Part shown: positions 14,220 through 21,046 of the stretch, in pieces
How the letters are laid out: each line of letters starts with the position of its first letter
Numbering within the stretch: position 1 is the stretch's first letter
Origin: Pseudomonadota bacterium
GTDB taxonomy: Bacteria > Pseudomonadota > Alphaproteobacteria > Rhizobiales > Hyphomicrobiaceae
Length of the DNA stretch: 21,046 nt
Assembly: GCA_023387235.1 (NCBI GenBank)
Contig: JAEWIJ010000225.1
Location: forward strand, 1 to 21,046
Reading direction: 5' to 3'
Made by a program: the position numbers and the translations under genes
Notes under the pieces: generated by a model
What the model saw: the letters and a program-made list of their open reading frames with translations, nothing else
Database searches by the model: none
Told to the model about the DNA's origin: nothing

Positions 14220-16176
14220 ATTCGCTGGCGAGTGCGGCGACCGGATCGAGGCGTGCCGCGTGCCGGGCAGGCATATAGCCGAACAGCACGCCGAGCGCGA
14301 GCGCCGACAGAAATGCGAGCGCAGCGGATGTGAGCGAGAAGATCACCGTCGCACCGAGATACGCCGCGGCGGCGCCGATAACGAGTCCGATCGCGAGCCC
14401 GACGGCGCCGCCCGTGCCCGAGACGACCATGGCCTCGATGAGAAATTGCCGGAGGATGTCGCCAGGCATTGCGCCGGTCGCCGTGCGGATGCCGATCTCG
14501 CGCGTTCGCTCGCGCACGGCTGTCAGCATCATGTTCATGATCCCAATGCCGCCGACCAGAAGTGATATCCCGCTGATGGAGATCATGCGGATGCTCGTGG
14601 CCACGCGCTCCTCGGAGCTCTTGCGAAAGGCCGCGGCGGTGTCGTGGATGGAGAAATCGTGCTGGCCGTGCCGCTCGACGAGCAGTGCCCGCACGGCCTC
14701 GCGCGTCGTCCTCAGCAGCCTCATGTCGTCGATCTCCACGACGATGTATTGAAGCTCGCCGCGGCTGCCGATGCGATGCGTCATGGCGTTGAGCGGTATG
14801 ATGAGCCGGCGATCGTAGTCCTCGCCGTTGAGCGCACTTCCTCTCTCCTCGAGCACGCCTGCGACCGTGAACGGTATGCGGTCGATGAGCACGACCGAGC
14901 CGGTCGGGTCGGGTGTGTCCGGAAAAATCTTCTCCACAATGGTTTTGCCAAGAACCGCGACAGCGGCGCCGCGCCTTTCATCTTCTTCCGAGAAGTAGTT
15001 GCCGACGCGCGTCTTCCAGCGATAGACGGCGCGGTAACCCCTGGTTCCGCCGAGGATCTCGGTGGCGGTTTCGCGGCCGCCGTGCGAGATCGTGCCCCAC
15101 CTTTCGTCGACGGGCAGGGTGGCCAGGACGTTGGGAATCTGGGCGATGGCCTCGGCATCCGCGGGCGTCAGCGGCTTATAGGTCATGCCCGGATCGCGCT
15201 TGTCCGAAACCGTGATCGTATTCGCCGTCACGGCCGACAAGCGCTCGAGCGTTTCGACCTCGGCGCCGCGCCCGATCGCGGTGAGCGCCACGATCGATGA
15301 AACGCCGATGACGACGCCGAGCAGTGTCAGTCCTGTACGCACGAAGTTGGACCGCATGGAAGCGAAGGCGGATCGCCCCGCTTCCGCGATCGGTGACCAC
15401 CATGCGCTCGTCCCGGCATCGCTCCGCGACTTTGCGCGATAGGCCGAAGCCTCCCGGCAAGCCCGTGCCGCGGGAGCGCTAGGTCTCAGATCGCTGACGA
15501 TCCGTCCATCGGCGATCTCGATCACGCGATCGGCTTGGGCGGCAATGCCCGCATCGTGCGTGACGAGGATCACAGTGCGGCCGCTTTCGGCAAGCTCGCG
15601 CACGATGGAGATCACCTCGGCGCTGTTACGGCTGTCGAGCGCGCCGGTCGGCTCGTCGGCGAGGATGACGGCACCACCGTTGATCAGGGCGCGCGCGATG
15701 GCGACCCGCTGCTGCTGGCCGCCCGAGAGCTGCCACGGCAGCTTCCGGAGCTGGTCGTGGAGGCCGAGGAGATTCATGAGCTCGACGGCCCGGGCGCGGC
15801 GCCTCTCCCGCGGCACGCCCGCGTAGATGGCCGGCACCTCGATGTTGTCGATGGCCGCCATGCCGGAAATGAGATGATAGCGCTGGAAGATGAAGCCGAA
15901 GGCGTCCTGCCTGAGGCGCGCGAGCTCCGGCAGCGAAAGCCGGGACACGTCGATGCCGGCGAGCCGGTACGTGCCCGACGTCGGCCGATCGAGACAGCCG
16001 AGGATATTGAGCAGCGTGGACTTGCCCGAACCCGAGGCGCCGCGGATCGCCACGAACTCGCCCTCGTAGATGTCGAGGTCGATCCCGTCGAGCGCGCTCG
16101 TTTCGACGGCACCCGCGCTGACGAATGTCCGGCGCAGGCTGCGCATCTCGATGAGCGGGCGCGCCTTGGGGTTCAT
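14218..16176 (-). CDS. macB: MacB-type ABC transporter (ATPase fused to FtsX-like permease)
   Basis: Predicted inner-membrane mechanotransmission ABC protein working with the MacA partner encoded upstream and an outer-membrane channel, typically moving peptides, lipoproteins or macrolides from the periplasm. It has 652 aa, matching E. coli MacB (about 648). The N-terminal ATPase has Walker A GASGSGKST (46-54), LSGGQQQRVA (150-159), Walker B VILADEPTGALD (170-181) and switch H207. A linker (about 230-280) leads to TM1 (283-302), then a large periplasmic domain (about 303-535), then three TM segments near the end including GISLLVGGIGIMNMMLTAVR. RERTREIGIRTATGA is the conserved MacB/FtsX cytoplasmic motif. 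ATG 16176 overlaps the macA stop by ATGA, so the two are co-translated. Substrate cannot be deduced; the outer-membrane channel gene is not in the window. Confidence 0.93.
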   Translation of the reverse strand: MNPKARPLIEMRSLRRTFVSAGAVETSALDGIDLDIYEGEFVAIRGASGSGKSTLLNILGCLDRPTSGTYRLAGIDVSRLSLPELARLRQDAFGFIFQRYHLISGMAAIDNIEVPAIYAGVPRERRRARAVELMNLLGLHDQLRKLPWQLSGGQQQRVAIARALINGGAVILADEPTGALDSRNSAEVISIVRELAESGRTVILVTHDAGIAAQADRVIEIADGRIVSDLRPSAPAARACREASAYRAKSRSDAGTSAWWSPIAEAGRSAFASMRSNFVRTGLTLLGVVIGVSSIVALTAIGRGAEVETLERLSAVTANTITVSDKRDPGMTYKPLTPADAEAIAQIPNVLATLPVDERWGTISHGGRETATEILGGTRGYRAVYRWKTRVGNYFSEEDERRGAAVAVLGKTIVEKIFPDTPDPTGSVVLIDRIPFTVAGVLEERGSALNGEDYDRRLIIPLNAMTHRIGSRGELQYIVVEIDDMRLLRTTREAVRALLVERHGQHDFSIHDTAAAFRKSSEERVATSIRMISISGISLLVGGIGIMNMMLTAVRERTREIGIRTATGAMPGDILRQFLIEAMVVSGTGGAVGLAIGLVIGAAAAYLGATVIFSLTSAALAFLSALALGVLFGYMPARHAARLDPVAALASE

Positions 16177-17468
16177 CGCTCGATCCGGAAGCGCGAAGGC
16201 GGCGGACGCCGTGCCTCGCCGATGATGACGCGCTCGCCGACGGAGATGCCGCTCCTGGCTTCGACGAAACGGGGACCGCGCACGCCCGTCACGACATCCC
16301 GTACGGAAACCTTCCCGTCGTCATTCAACACGTAGACCTGATGGCGTCGAGGCTCTGCCTGGCGAGCGGTTTCGGGGGCACTGTCGAGAGCCTGGAACGC
16401 GACGGTCGGGATGGCGATTGCATTCGCCGATCGCGCATGGACGAACAGGACATGTGCCGTCATTTCGGCGCGGAGTGCGCTGTCGCCGTTCTGCACGTCG
16501 AAGAGCGCCACGTACGAGATGATGTTGCTCCTCGTGCTCGCGTTATCGGCATTGGCTGATCTTCGCGGCGGGCGCTGCGGCGCGGGGAGCACTTCCCTGA
16601 GCGTTGCCTTCCAGGCGCGATCAGGATGGCCGATTGTCGTAAAGCTGACCGGCATGCCGACGGACAGCCGGGCCACGTCGGACTCGGAAACATCTGTCCA
16701 TACCGTCATGATATCGAGATCCGCAATGCGCAGGATCTCGGGCGCCTCGTAGTTCGCGTTGAGCGTCTGGCCTTCCACGGCCTCGATCGAGACGACGGTG
16801 CCGGACATCGGCGCGACGATGCGCGTGTAGTTGAGCGCGACCTGCTCCGCGCGCAGACTTGCCTCCGTCTGGCGGATCTTGGCGATCGTCGCATCCCGGC
16901 GCGCCCTCGCGACGTCCATATCGCGGCGCGCCTCATCCTCCCTGGCGCGCGAGGCGGCGCTCGAGCGCGAGAGCTCCGTCTGGCGGCCGTGCTGACGCTC
17001 CGCGAAGACGAGGCTCGCCTCCAGCTCCGCCAGTTCGGCCGTGAGGCGTGCGATCTCGGCGCGAATACCTTCGACCTTGGCTTGCTGAGCCTCGGCATCG
17101 ATCTCGGCGAGGAGCTGGCCTTCCTGCACGAGGTCGCCGATCTTGACGTGCAGCTTCCTGAGCTGCCCCGACACCCTCGCTCCGACATCGACGTGCGCGC
17201 GCGGGCGCACGCGGCCGGCGGCCGCAACCGTCTCCTCGACGTCATGACGGCCGACGAGCATTGTCTGATAGAGTTGCTCGGGATCGGTCGCGCGCGAGTT
17301 CACGGCGACCAGGGCCACGATCACCGCCAGCGCGGCGCCGCCAAGCACCGCCGAGCCCCGCATCCTCCAACGCCGGCGCGCGCTTGCGGCCTCGGCGCCG
17401 TCCGCCATCTCGCCGGGAATTTTCGGGTGTTCGGGCCACGCGTGCGGCACGGCGGTCACCTCAAGCAA
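16173..17468 (-). CDS. macA: MacA-like periplasmic adaptor (HlyD/RND-type membrane fusion protein)
   Basis: Predicted adaptor joining MacB to an outer-membrane channel. It has up to 431 aa, against about 370 in E. coli. A cytoplasmic N-terminus of roughly 37 residues precedes one TM anchor (38-57). The first half of the lipoyl-like domain is VDVGARVSGQLRKLHVKIGD (93-112). A coiled-coil hairpin follows (about 122-205, rich in Ala, Glu and Arg), then the second half RIVAPMSGTVVSIEAVEGQT. Beta-barrel and membrane-proximal domains complete the protein. The start is uncertain: TTG 17468, GTG 17459 and ATG 17408 are all in frame, none with a strong ribosome site, and ATG 17408 would still keep the anchor. 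A 12-base palindrome lies just upstream of 17468. It is the first gene of a two-gene operon, divergent from the peroxiredoxin. Confidence 0.9.
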   Translation of the reverse strand: MLEVTAVPHAWPEHPKIPGEMADGAEAASARRRWRMRGSAVLGGAALAVIVALVAVNSRATDPEQLYQTMLVGRHDVEETVAAAGRVRPRAHVDVGARVSGQLRKLHVKIGDLVQEGQLLAEIDAEAQQAKVEGIRAEIARLTAELAELEASLVFAERQHGRQTELSRSSAASRAREDEARRDMDVARARRDATIAKIRQTEASLRAEQVALNYTRIVAPMSGTVVSIEAVEGQTLNANYEAPEILRIADLDIMTVWTDVSESDVARLSVGMPVSFTTIGHPDRAWKATLREVLPAPQRPPRRSANADNASTRSNIISYVALFDVQNGDSALRAEMTAHVLFVHARSANAIAIPTVAFQALDSAPETARQAEPRRHQVYVLNDDGKVSVRDVVTGVRGPRFVEARSGISVGERVIIGEARRPPPSRFRIER

Positions 17469-17475
17469 CGATGAG

Positions 17476-17487
17476 GTCGATCTCGAC
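17476..17487. promoter_or_regulatory. Short palindrome upstream of macA
   Basis: GTCGA (17476-17480) and TCGAC (17483-17487) are inverted copies around TC, 8 bases beyond the longest macA start and next to an AT-rich stretch (CTAAAATTAG, 17487-17496). It could be part of an operator for macAB, but such short palindromes also occur by chance. Confidence 0.25.
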
Positions 17488-17666
17488 TAAAATTAGAGGA
17501 ACAACGCCTCCAGCAGCAAGGGAATTTGAGCGGATCGAGCCCGTCGCGACGCTGCGAACCCGCGCCTCCAAGCCTATGCTTAGTCACAAAACTGGGATGC
17601 CTGCGAGACCAAGGCTGTGTTAGCAGTGCGAGTGGGGCCGCGTCGCGCTACACGGCCCCGGCGCGG

Positions 17667-17687
17667 CGATCCTCGAGCGGAGGATCG
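17667..17687 (+). other. Hairpin in the peroxiredoxin leader
   Basis: CGATCCTC (17667-17674) pairs perfectly with GAGGATCG (17680-17687) around a 5-base loop. It ends 33 bases before the peroxiredoxin ATG. No T-run follows. It may be an mRNA leader structure or a protein-binding palindrome. Confidence 0.4.
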
Positions 17688-17720
17688 TCGCTCACTCTCA
17701 CGTTTGTAAGCGAGGCTACC

Positions 17721-18380
17721 ATGGCAATCCGTATTAACGATGACGCCCCCGACTTCACGGCCGACACGACGGCCGGCCCGATCAGCTTCCATGACTGGAT
17801 CGGCGATGGCTGGGCCGTGCTCTTCTCCCACCCGAAGGATTTCACGCCCGTCTGCACCACCGAGCTCGGCTACATGGCTGGTCTCGCCGGCGAGTTCGCC
17901 AAGCGGAACACCAAGATCATCGGCATCTCCGTCGACCCGGTCGACAGCCACCAGCGCTGGAAGCAGGACATCAAGGACGTCACGGGACACGCGGTGGACT
18001 ATCCGCTGATCGGCGACCCCGAGCTCAAGATCGCCAAGCTCTACGAGATGCTGCCGGCGAGCGCGGGCAACAGCTCGGAAGGGCGCACGCCCGCCGATAA
18101 CGCGACGGTGCGATCGGTGTTCGTCGTCGGCCCGGACAAGAAGATCAAGCTCTCGCTCACCTACCCGATGACGACCGGCCGGAACTTCGACGAGATCCTG
18201 CGCGTGATCGACAGCCTTCAGCTCACCGCCAAGCACAAGGTCGCGACGCCGGCGCAATGGCAGCCGGGCGACGACGTCATCATCACGCCGGCGGTCTCCG
18301 ACGAGGAGGCACAGGCCAAGTTCGGCGGTTTCACGCGGCCTAAGCCCTATATTCGCGTGACGAAGCAGCCCCAGGGCTGA
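17721..18380 (+). CDS. 1-Cys peroxiredoxin (Prx6-type)
   Basis: Predicted cytoplasmic thiol peroxidase that reduces hydrogen peroxide and organic peroxides. It has 219 aa, normal for the Prx6 subgroup with its C-terminal extension. The N-terminal thioredoxin-like fold carries HPKDFTPVCTTELG (37-50) with peroxidatic Cys45; T42 and P43 are the conserved partners. The protein has no other cysteine, so it must be resolved by an external thiol. PMTTGRNFDEILRVIDSLQL and VATPAQWQPGDDVIITPAVS (about 190-209) are the typical Prx6 second half. The start is ATG 17721, with GCGAGG (17710-17715) 5 bases upstream; the frame is open further upstream to 17526 but that part does not look like a peroxiredoxin. 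It is divergent from macAB. A hairpin after the stop may end transcription. Confidence 0.95.
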   Translation: MAIRINDDAPDFTADTTAGPISFHDWIGDGWAVLFSHPKDFTPVCTTELGYMAGLAGEFAKRNTKIIGISVDPVDSHQRWKQDIKDVTGHAVDYPLIGDPELKIAKLYEMLPASAGNSSEGRTPADNATVRSVFVVGPDKKIKLSLTYPMTTGRNFDEILRVIDSLQLTAKHKVATPAQWQPGDDVIITPAVSDEEAQAKFGGFTRPKPYIRVTKQPQG

Positions 18381-18413
18381 GCGGGCGCTCAGAATGCATT
18401 GACGCGACGAGAA

Positions 18414-18439
18414 GGGCCGGCCGGGGCGTCGGTCGGCCC
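18414..18439. terminator. GC-rich hairpin between convergent genes
   Basis: GGGCCGGCC (18414-18422) pairs with GGTCGGCCC (18431-18439), with one G-T pair and an 8-base loop. It lies between the stops of the peroxiredoxin and the acetyltransferase. There is no T-run on the plus side and only TTCT on the minus side, so it is a weak candidate for a bidirectional terminator. Confidence 0.4.
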
Positions 18440-18447
18440 GGCTGCAG

Positions 18448-19110
18448 CTATGCTAGGCTGCGGCGCATGATCATGAGCCCCGGGACGCCGAGCACGGCCT
18501 GCAGCTCCGGCGCGCGGTGCTCTTGCGATGTGACGAAGCCGGCATCGAGGTAGGCGGCAGCGGCCGCGTCATTTCCGATATAGGTCGAGACCTGCGCGCT
18601 GTGGCATCCGTGGTGCGCCCCGTCGGCGAGAATCGCGGCGAGGAGCTGGCGGCAGATGCCGCGGCGGCGGAAGGCTTCGTCCACGCCGACCCACTCGATG
18701 GTCCATGTGTCGGGGTCCGCTGGCGGAAAGCACGCATCGAGGACGTGGATGCGCTCCAGGATGCCGGCAATGTGACGGCCGCTATAGCCGAGCGCGCCGC
18801 AAGCGGCTTCGAGTGCAACGCTGAGCGGTGGCATATCCTTTTCGGCCGGATCGAACGCCGCGAGGGCGCCGACCGGGCGCCCCTCCGCCTCAGCGACCAG
18901 GAACCGGGAGAAATGGCAGTTGCTCACGAGATCGCCGAGCATCATGCGCTCGATGATCGCGAGCAGTCCGGTGTCGTCGAGGTCCAGCGCGAAATCGAAC
19001 GGGCCACGCGCGAGGTGCGAACGTGACGCGGCCAGAATAATCCGGGCAAGGAACGGCGCGTGCTCGGACCTCGCGCGGACGATCGGAAACTTCAGGCGCG
19101 CCGGTTCCAT
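18448..19110 (-). CDS. GNAT-family N-acetyltransferase
   Basis: Predicted acetyl-CoA-dependent N-acetyltransferase of unknown substrate, 220 aa. The GNAT core is visible late in the protein: TIEWVGVDEAFRRRGICRQL (137-156) contains strand 4 and the R-R-x-G-I/x acetyl-CoA pyrophosphate loop. STYIGNDAAAAAYLDAGFV (175-193) is the family's late asparagine/tyrosine helix motif. The first ~70 residues fit the early helices. The frame is open far upstream because it overlaps the permease gene in another phase. I chose ATG 19110 since the MEPARLKFPIVRARSEH start reads like a normal GNAT N-terminus and lies just past the permease stop. The 32-base gap suggests co-transcription with the two permeases, yet the function may be unrelated to transport. 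Confidence 0.8.
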   Translation of the reverse strand: MEPARLKFPIVRARSEHAPFLARIILAASRSHLARGPFDFALDLDDTGLLAIIERMMLGDLVSNCHFSRFLVAEAEGRPVGALAAFDPAEKDMPPLSVALEAACGALGYSGRHIAGILERIHVLDACFPPADPDTWTIEWVGVDEAFRRRGICRQLLAAILADGAHHGCHSAQVSTYIGNDAAAAAYLDAGFVTSQEHRAPELQAVLGVPGLMIMRRSLA

Positions 19111-19142
19111 GACGTCCAGTCTGACGGACGACCTGTGGAGCG

Positions 19143-20045
19143 CTATTCCTTCACGGCGCCCGTGAGCGACGAGACGTAGTAGTCGACGAAGAAGGAATAG
19201 AAGATCGCGACGGGCAGCGATCCGAGCAGCGATCCCGCCATCAACGCGCCCCACTGGTAGACGTCGCCGGTGACGAGCTCGGTCAGGATCGCGACCGGGA
19301 CGGTCTTGTTCTCGCTGCTCTGGATGAAGGCGAGCGCATAGATGAACTCGTTCCAGGAGAGCGTGAAGGAGAAGATGCCGGCCGAGATCAGGCCCGGCAC
19401 GGCGAGCGGCAAGGTGATCTGGCGCAGGATCTGCAGGCGGGTCGCGCCATCGATCAGCGCGCATTCCTCGAGCTCGAAGGGGATCGACTTGAAATAGCCG
19501 ATGAGTAGCCACGTGCAGAAGGGCACGAGGAAGGTCGGATAGACCAGGATCAGCGCCAGCGGGCTGTCGAAGAGTCCGAGCTGCACGACCATGGTCGCGA
19601 GCGGGATGAACAGGATCGACGGCGGGACGAGATAGGCGAGATAGATCGCGAGCCCGACGTACTGGCTCCCCTTGAAGCGCAGGCGCTGGATGGCGTAGGC
19701 GGCGAGTGCGCTCGAAAGGAGCGAGAGGAATGTCGCACCGAAAGCGATGAGCATCGTCGTCCACAGCCAGCGCGGATAGGAGGTGTTGAAGAGCAGGTGA
19801 TAGACGTGGTCGAGCGTCGGCGAGCTGATCCAGAGCGGGTTGTACCTGTTGAAGTCGTACAGCTCCGCATCGGGTTTGAAGGCCGTCACCGTCATCCAGT
19901 AGAACGGAAACAGCAGGATGATGATGAAGCATGCGAGTGGCAGCCACAGCACGACCATGCGCCGCGCGCGGCTGTCCCAGGCCATGGGTTCGTTTTCAGG
20001 CGCCGTGACAGGCTGATTTGGTGCTGAGGCGGCGGCATCAGTCAT
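19143..20045 (-). CDS. Sugar ABC transporter permease, MalG/UgpE type (CUT1)
   Basis: Predicted inner-membrane permease of a carbohydrate-uptake ABC importer, 300 aa. After a short polar N-terminus it has six hydrophobic segments, the first near 31-52. The EAA loop EECALIDGATRLQILRQITL (193-212) contacts the ATPase. FVPFCTWLLIGYFKSIP-like sequence before it and the late FSFTLSWNEFIYAL block are characteristic of MalG homologues. ATG 20045 lies inside the end of the upstream permease gene (8-base overlap), so the two permeases are co-translated. Substrate (sugar, polyol or glycerol phosphate) cannot be read. The ATPase is not in this window: either it lies beyond the right edge or a shared ATPase serves it. 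Confidence 0.92.
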   Translation of the reverse strand: MTDAAASAPNQPVTAPENEPMAWDSRARRMVVLWLPLACFIIILLFPFYWMTVTAFKPDAELYDFNRYNPLWISSPTLDHVYHLLFNTSYPRWLWTTMLIAFGATFLSLLSSALAAYAIQRLRFKGSQYVGLAIYLAYLVPPSILFIPLATMVVQLGLFDSPLALILVYPTFLVPFCTWLLIGYFKSIPFELEECALIDGATRLQILRQITLPLAVPGLISAGIFSFTLSWNEFIYALAFIQSSENKTVPVAILTELVTGDVYQWGALMAGSLLGSLPVAIFYSFFVDYYVSSLTGAVKE

Positions 20046-20991
20046 TGGTCTCTCCCTGCTGCCACTTGCGGCGCGCGAGCGCGAAGTAGCTGAACAGCGT
20101 CGCGAAGACGAGGAAGGGGATCATCGACACGGCGATCGCGGAGCCTTCACCGAGGAGGCCGCCGGGTATGGCGCGCTGGAAGGCGAGCGTTGCCAGAAGG
20201 TGAGTCGAGTTCACCGGCCCGCCTCGTGTGATCGAATAGACGAGCTGGAAGTCGGTGAAGGTGAAGATGATGCTGAAGGTCATGACGATCGCGAGGATCG
20301 GCAGCAGCATCGGGAACGTGATGTAGCGGAAGCGCTGCCAGGCCGTGGCGCCATCGAGCATCGCCGCCTCGTAGAGCGAGGGCGAGATCGTCTGCAACCC
20401 GGCGAGCAGCGAGATGGCGACGAAGGGGATACCACGCCAGATGTTGGCTGCGATCAGCGACCAGCGCGCCGGCCAGGCCGTATTGATGAAGTCGACGTTG
20501 GTCTCGCGCAATCCGAGCTGGATCAGCATATGCGAGATGATCGAGAACTGCGGATCGTAGATCCACCAGAAGGCGATCGCTGTGAGCACGGTCGGCACGA
20601 TCCACGGCAGCAGGATGATCGCGCGCAGGAAGCTCTTGAACGGCAGATGGTTGTTGAGCAGGAGCGCGAGCCACAGACCGAGGCCGAACTTACCGATGGT
20701 CGCGATGGCCGTGTAGAAGACGCTGAAGAAGACGGCGCCCCAGAAGATCGGATCCGAGAACAGGTAGGTGAAGTTCTCGATGCCGACCCAGATGCCGGGT
20801 CGGCCGATCGTCGTGTCCGTAAAGGCGAGATATATGCCGAGAGCCAGCGGATACGTCAGGAAGGTCATCAGCAGACCGACCGCCGGAAATAGGCAGACCA
20901 CCACCAGGAAGGGCTTTGAATCGAACAGGCGGCCGAGCCATGAAGGTTCGGCGCGGCGATGCACCCAGGTGGAGAGTGACGCGTCGGTCAT
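20038..20991 (-). CDS. Sugar ABC transporter permease, MalF/UgpA type (CUT1)
   Basis: Predicted partner permease of the same importer. It has 317 aa, complete, with the start 55 bases from the window edge. About six TM segments are visible: near 27-57, 85-112, 121-143, 179-200, 228-250 and 284-305. The EAA motif is LYEAAMLDGATAWQRFRYIT (206-225). ILLPWIVPTVLTAIAFWWI (126-144) and YSITRGGPVNSTHLLATLAF (252-271) are typical MalF/UgpA blocks. The ribosome site before ATG 20991 is weak (CGGGAAACC). In such operons the periplasmic binding protein usually lies upstream, which here means beyond the right edge. Confidence 0.92.
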   Translation of the reverse strand: MTDASLSTWVHRRAEPSWLGRLFDSKPFLVVVCLFPAVGLLMTFLTYPLALGIYLAFTDTTIGRPGIWVGIENFTYLFSDPIFWGAVFFSVFYTAIATIGKFGLGLWLALLLNNHLPFKSFLRAIILLPWIVPTVLTAIAFWWIYDPQFSIISHMLIQLGLRETNVDFINTAWPARWSLIAANIWRGIPFVAISLLAGLQTISPSLYEAAMLDGATAWQRFRYITFPMLLPILAIVMTFSIIFTFTDFQLVYSITRGGPVNSTHLLATLAFQRAIPGGLLGEGSAIAVSMIPFLVFATLFSYFALARRKWQQGETND

Positions 20992-21014
20992 GATGATGGT
21001 TTCCCGAGAGTGTC

Positions 21015-21046
21015 GGGGGGGGGCCCGGGGGGGCCCGCCCGGGTTT
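21015..21046. other. G/C homopolymer end, probable sequence artefact
   Basis: The last 32 bases are nine G, three C, seven G, three C, one G, three C, three G and three T. No such composition occurs elsewhere in the window and it sits exactly at the edge. It looks like a low-quality contig end. Confidence 0.6.

Noticed and set aside
17526..17720. Upstream in-frame extension of the peroxiredoxin
   Set aside because: The extra 65 residues are unlike any peroxiredoxin, and ATG 17721 has a good ribosome site and begins the conserved sequence.
19111..19947. Long upstream extension of the acetyltransferase frame
   Set aside because: It runs inside the MalG-type permease gene in another phase; the permease has all family motifs.

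Overview
The window looks like chromosomal DNA from a GC-rich alphaproteobacterium. An ExoY/ExoF-type polysaccharide pair, MacAB, a CUT1-type sugar ABC transporter and a 1-Cys peroxiredoxin together suggest the Hyphomicrobiales (rhizobial/hyphomicrobial group). This is inference from gene content, with no 16S or other marker present. I see no tRNA, rRNA, CRISPR array, insertion sequence or phage gene.

Left third (1-4486): an ExoY-like initiating sugar transferase on the minus strand (615-1469) is divergent from an ExoF/Wza-type export protein on the plus strand (2445-4046). Between them lie about 975 bp without a convincing gene. That gap holds several short hairpins and, at 2113-2161, a strong plus-strand intrinsic terminator with no plus-strand gene in front of it. 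A second gene-poor gap, 4047-4486, carries two more good hairpins and a possible 29-codon ORF.

Middle (4487-13147): one tightly packed plus-strand operon of eight genes. They encode a left-handed beta-helix N-acyltransferase, a Gfo/Idh/MocA dehydrogenase, a DegT-type aminotransferase, an SDR epimerase/dehydratase, a second DegT-type aminotransferase, a Wzm-like permease, a Wzt-like ATPase with a C-terminal extra domain, and a large GT-B glycosyltransferase. The first three look like a module that oxidises, aminates and N-acylates position 3 of a nucleotide sugar (WbpB-WbpE-WbpD / WlbA-C logic). The SDR and second aminotransferase probably make a second amino sugar. SDR, aminotransferase, permease and ATPase are linked by three successive ATGA stop/start overlaps. 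A GT-A glycosyltransferase (13156-13980) follows tail to tail on the minus strand. Overall this is an ABC-dependent surface polysaccharide locus for an amino-sugar-containing glycan, with ExoY as likely initiator and ExoF as likely outer-membrane partner.

Right third (14218-21046): a minus-strand macA-macB efflux operon, a divergent peroxiredoxin (17721-18380), and a minus-strand group of two CUT1 sugar-transporter permeases and a GNAT acetyltransferase. The binding protein of that transporter is expected beyond the right edge. The last ~32 bases are runs of G and C that look like a contig-end artefact.

Nothing is demonstrably a new defence or mobile system. The best candidates for something undescribed are the terminated but gene-less plus-strand region at 1600-2161, the structured leader at 4047-4486, and the specific amino-sugar/Wzt combination.
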